DNA of 64,000 nt from Ischnura elegans (lineage: Eukaryota > Arthropoda > Insecta > Odonata > Coenagrionidae): NCBI RefSeq assembly GCF_921293095.1, contig NC_060259.1:41459812-41523811 (forward strand), given 5' to 3'. The notes below the pieces were generated by a model. It did not search any database. It was not told the DNA's origin and saw only the letters and a list, made by a program, of their open reading frames with translations. Below are positions 62,495-64,000 of this stretch, in pieces (the stretch's first letter is position 1; every line of letters begins with the position of its first letter). The position numbers were made by a program, and so were the translations under genes.

Positions 62495-64000
62495 CTAAAA
62501 GAGATTAAATTAAAAAATAATTAAGTTTGAATCCCATTTCATCAAAAGGGATATTCCATGGTCATTCCTTGATTTAATTTCACAAAAACCTACACCACTT
62601 GCACATGGAAAAGAGAAGCATTCCAAGAAGCACTGAAATCAAGTCAACTATCTAGCTTGATATTTCAAGGCAGTTTATGACATTTGAAATATAAATCCAA
62701 ATGAATAATTAATTACTTGGAGTCTTTGTTTAAAGTCTAAAGCTAGCTTGAAGCGTTGGCCACTAGGCCTCTGCAGTCACCAAATTGAGATACATATTTA
62801 TAATAAGTATAATAAAAACTAAGGGTGAAAACCAGTGCAAGTGTGCAGTAAATGAATACAAAATAATCATTACATTCTACATTAATAGAAGGGGAATAAA
62901 TTTGCAGTTATAAAATAATTTATCCTTTTGAGGGCATATATTATATTCACTCAAAAGCCGAATGTTGTTGGAGCACAGCAAAAAAAGGAGTAAAGAATAC
63001 TAAGTTTCCTTGAGAAGAAGAAGTGGTGCCACAAACTTTGTCATGATACTTTTGAAAGTTATTGTACGTGTAACACTGACGTAAATATAAGGGACCTTAT
63101 GGATATTTTCATATAAATATCCCCGTCTCAGAGTTATTCTTCCATTTTGATGACACTTATTTGTTATTGTACAAAACTGACTTGAAGAATTACCAGGAAC
63201 TTAGGTTGACCAAAGCGAAGCCTCTGCTCAAATAATACCGTGCACATGAAATATAAATGCCAATCCTGAAAGAAACAGAGAGCCCCGAATTTTCTCCATT
63301 CAATGAGCATGAAAACAGATAGTAGGGGAAAGATATGGATTGTGATGATTTGTTCTTTTATTTTTTAATTCATATTCCGAAGCTAGTAGGCAGTAATAAA
63401 CAAAGGATTTTTTGATGGTATGTTCACAAATTATATCATCCACGATAATTACCGTGGTGTTACTGTCTTGCTCAAAACCATAACATTGCATCTTGTAAAA
63501 CTTTCATTACAATGAAATGATTAATTTTGAGACAAAAAAATGTCTTGCGCCTCCGTTGATAATGTCAATACATTCAGGAATAATCCAAAACAAAATTAAT
63601 GTTTTGTTTCAGCTTGATGATACACTGCCGGCCACTATTTCCACAAACCCAATGCCTTTACAGCTTCTTCAAGCATTTCTCACGTGACACTCATGATGTT
63701 CAAACGTCACAAAGTGTCATCCAATAGAAATACATATTGCCTCATGGGCATGGCCGAAGCCCCAAGCTGACTTTTAAAGCTACTTACCTCGGTTAAAAAT
63801 TGAATTTTAGTTCTGTAAATTGGCCTGTGTGCTTTTCATTCATATCTTTTTGGTTTTAAATAAAGAAAACCAATTTTTAATTTCAAGTGTTCTCTTCTAT
63901 TGACGCGATAGAAGGGAACACCCAAAATTTAAAAAAAAAATTAAAAAATGCATATGGGCTGTTTTCATACAAATGTAACAATAGTAAACTAGGGTTGCTC
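62495..64000. other. Transketolase intron, left part (continues beyond window)
   Basis: AT-rich, no exon found. A near-perfect 35-nt hairpin, GTGTTCTCTTCTATTGACGC and its complement, lies at 63888-63922. Confidence 0.6.

Noticed and set aside
1-64000. CRISPR arrays, bacterial operons, Shine-Dalgarno sites, plasmid or phage features
   Set aside because: The sequence is spliced, repeat-rich eukaryotic DNA; no regularly spaced direct repeats or prokaryotic gene organisation seen.

Overview
The window is AT-rich eukaryotic nuclear DNA, most likely from an arthropod and plausibly an insect with a large, transposon-rich genome. Evidence for this: two genes built from short exons with canonical GT/AG introns up to about 22 kb, tRNA-derived SINEs, a decayed Gypsy LTR retrotransposon, and many DNA transposons (hAT, piggyBac, pogo/Tigger, PIF-Harbinger and Tc/mariner-like). 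I cannot fix the species from sequence alone.

Gene 1 (minus strand, CDS 47496 down to 6910) is an ataxin-7-like gene. I assembled eight coding exons whose splice phases all agree and whose lengths sum to 2508 nt (835 codons plus stop). The N-terminal GQPWTSW block, the VMRLPKEDM linker and the zinc finger CPEQDDFYIVICELC...H...H identify the ATXN7/ATXN7L family, the subunit that tethers the deubiquitinase module of SAGA. No SCA7 domain was found in any exon I could assemble. Gene 2 (minus strand, at the right) is the 3' end of a transketolase gene: three exons (62494-62355, 61671-61440, 51486-51311) encode the C-terminal ~180 residues, and the 5' part lies beyond base 64000. The two genes are head-to-tail on the same strand, about 3.8 kb apart.

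Layout: 1-6909, sequence downstream of the ataxin-7-like gene, no gene seen. 6910-18792, its six 3' coding-region features (five exons plus introns) with SINE, pogo and piggyBac insertions. 18793-40599, a 21.8-kb intron with a hAT MITE, a piggyBac MITE, a PIF-Harbinger element carrying a nested palindromic element, a Gypsy element split by a second palindromic element, SINE pieces and a pogo MITE. 40600-47496, the zinc-finger exon and the two 5' exons, with a Harbinger-type element and a mariner-like repeat that itself holds a hAT MITE. 47497-51310, intergenic. 51311-64000, transketolase exons with a 9.95-kb intron packed with two related hAT elements, a Tigger relic, and nested mariner-like and pogo MITEs.

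The strongest unexplained pattern is a set of long palindromic elements (25561-26566, 30728-32447, remnant near 51990-52531) that share CTWACA(A)GGG-type ends and carry a tRNA-like A-box/B-box module in each arm. I did not see a protein-coding system, such as a defence or biosynthetic cluster, that would count as a new molecular machine.
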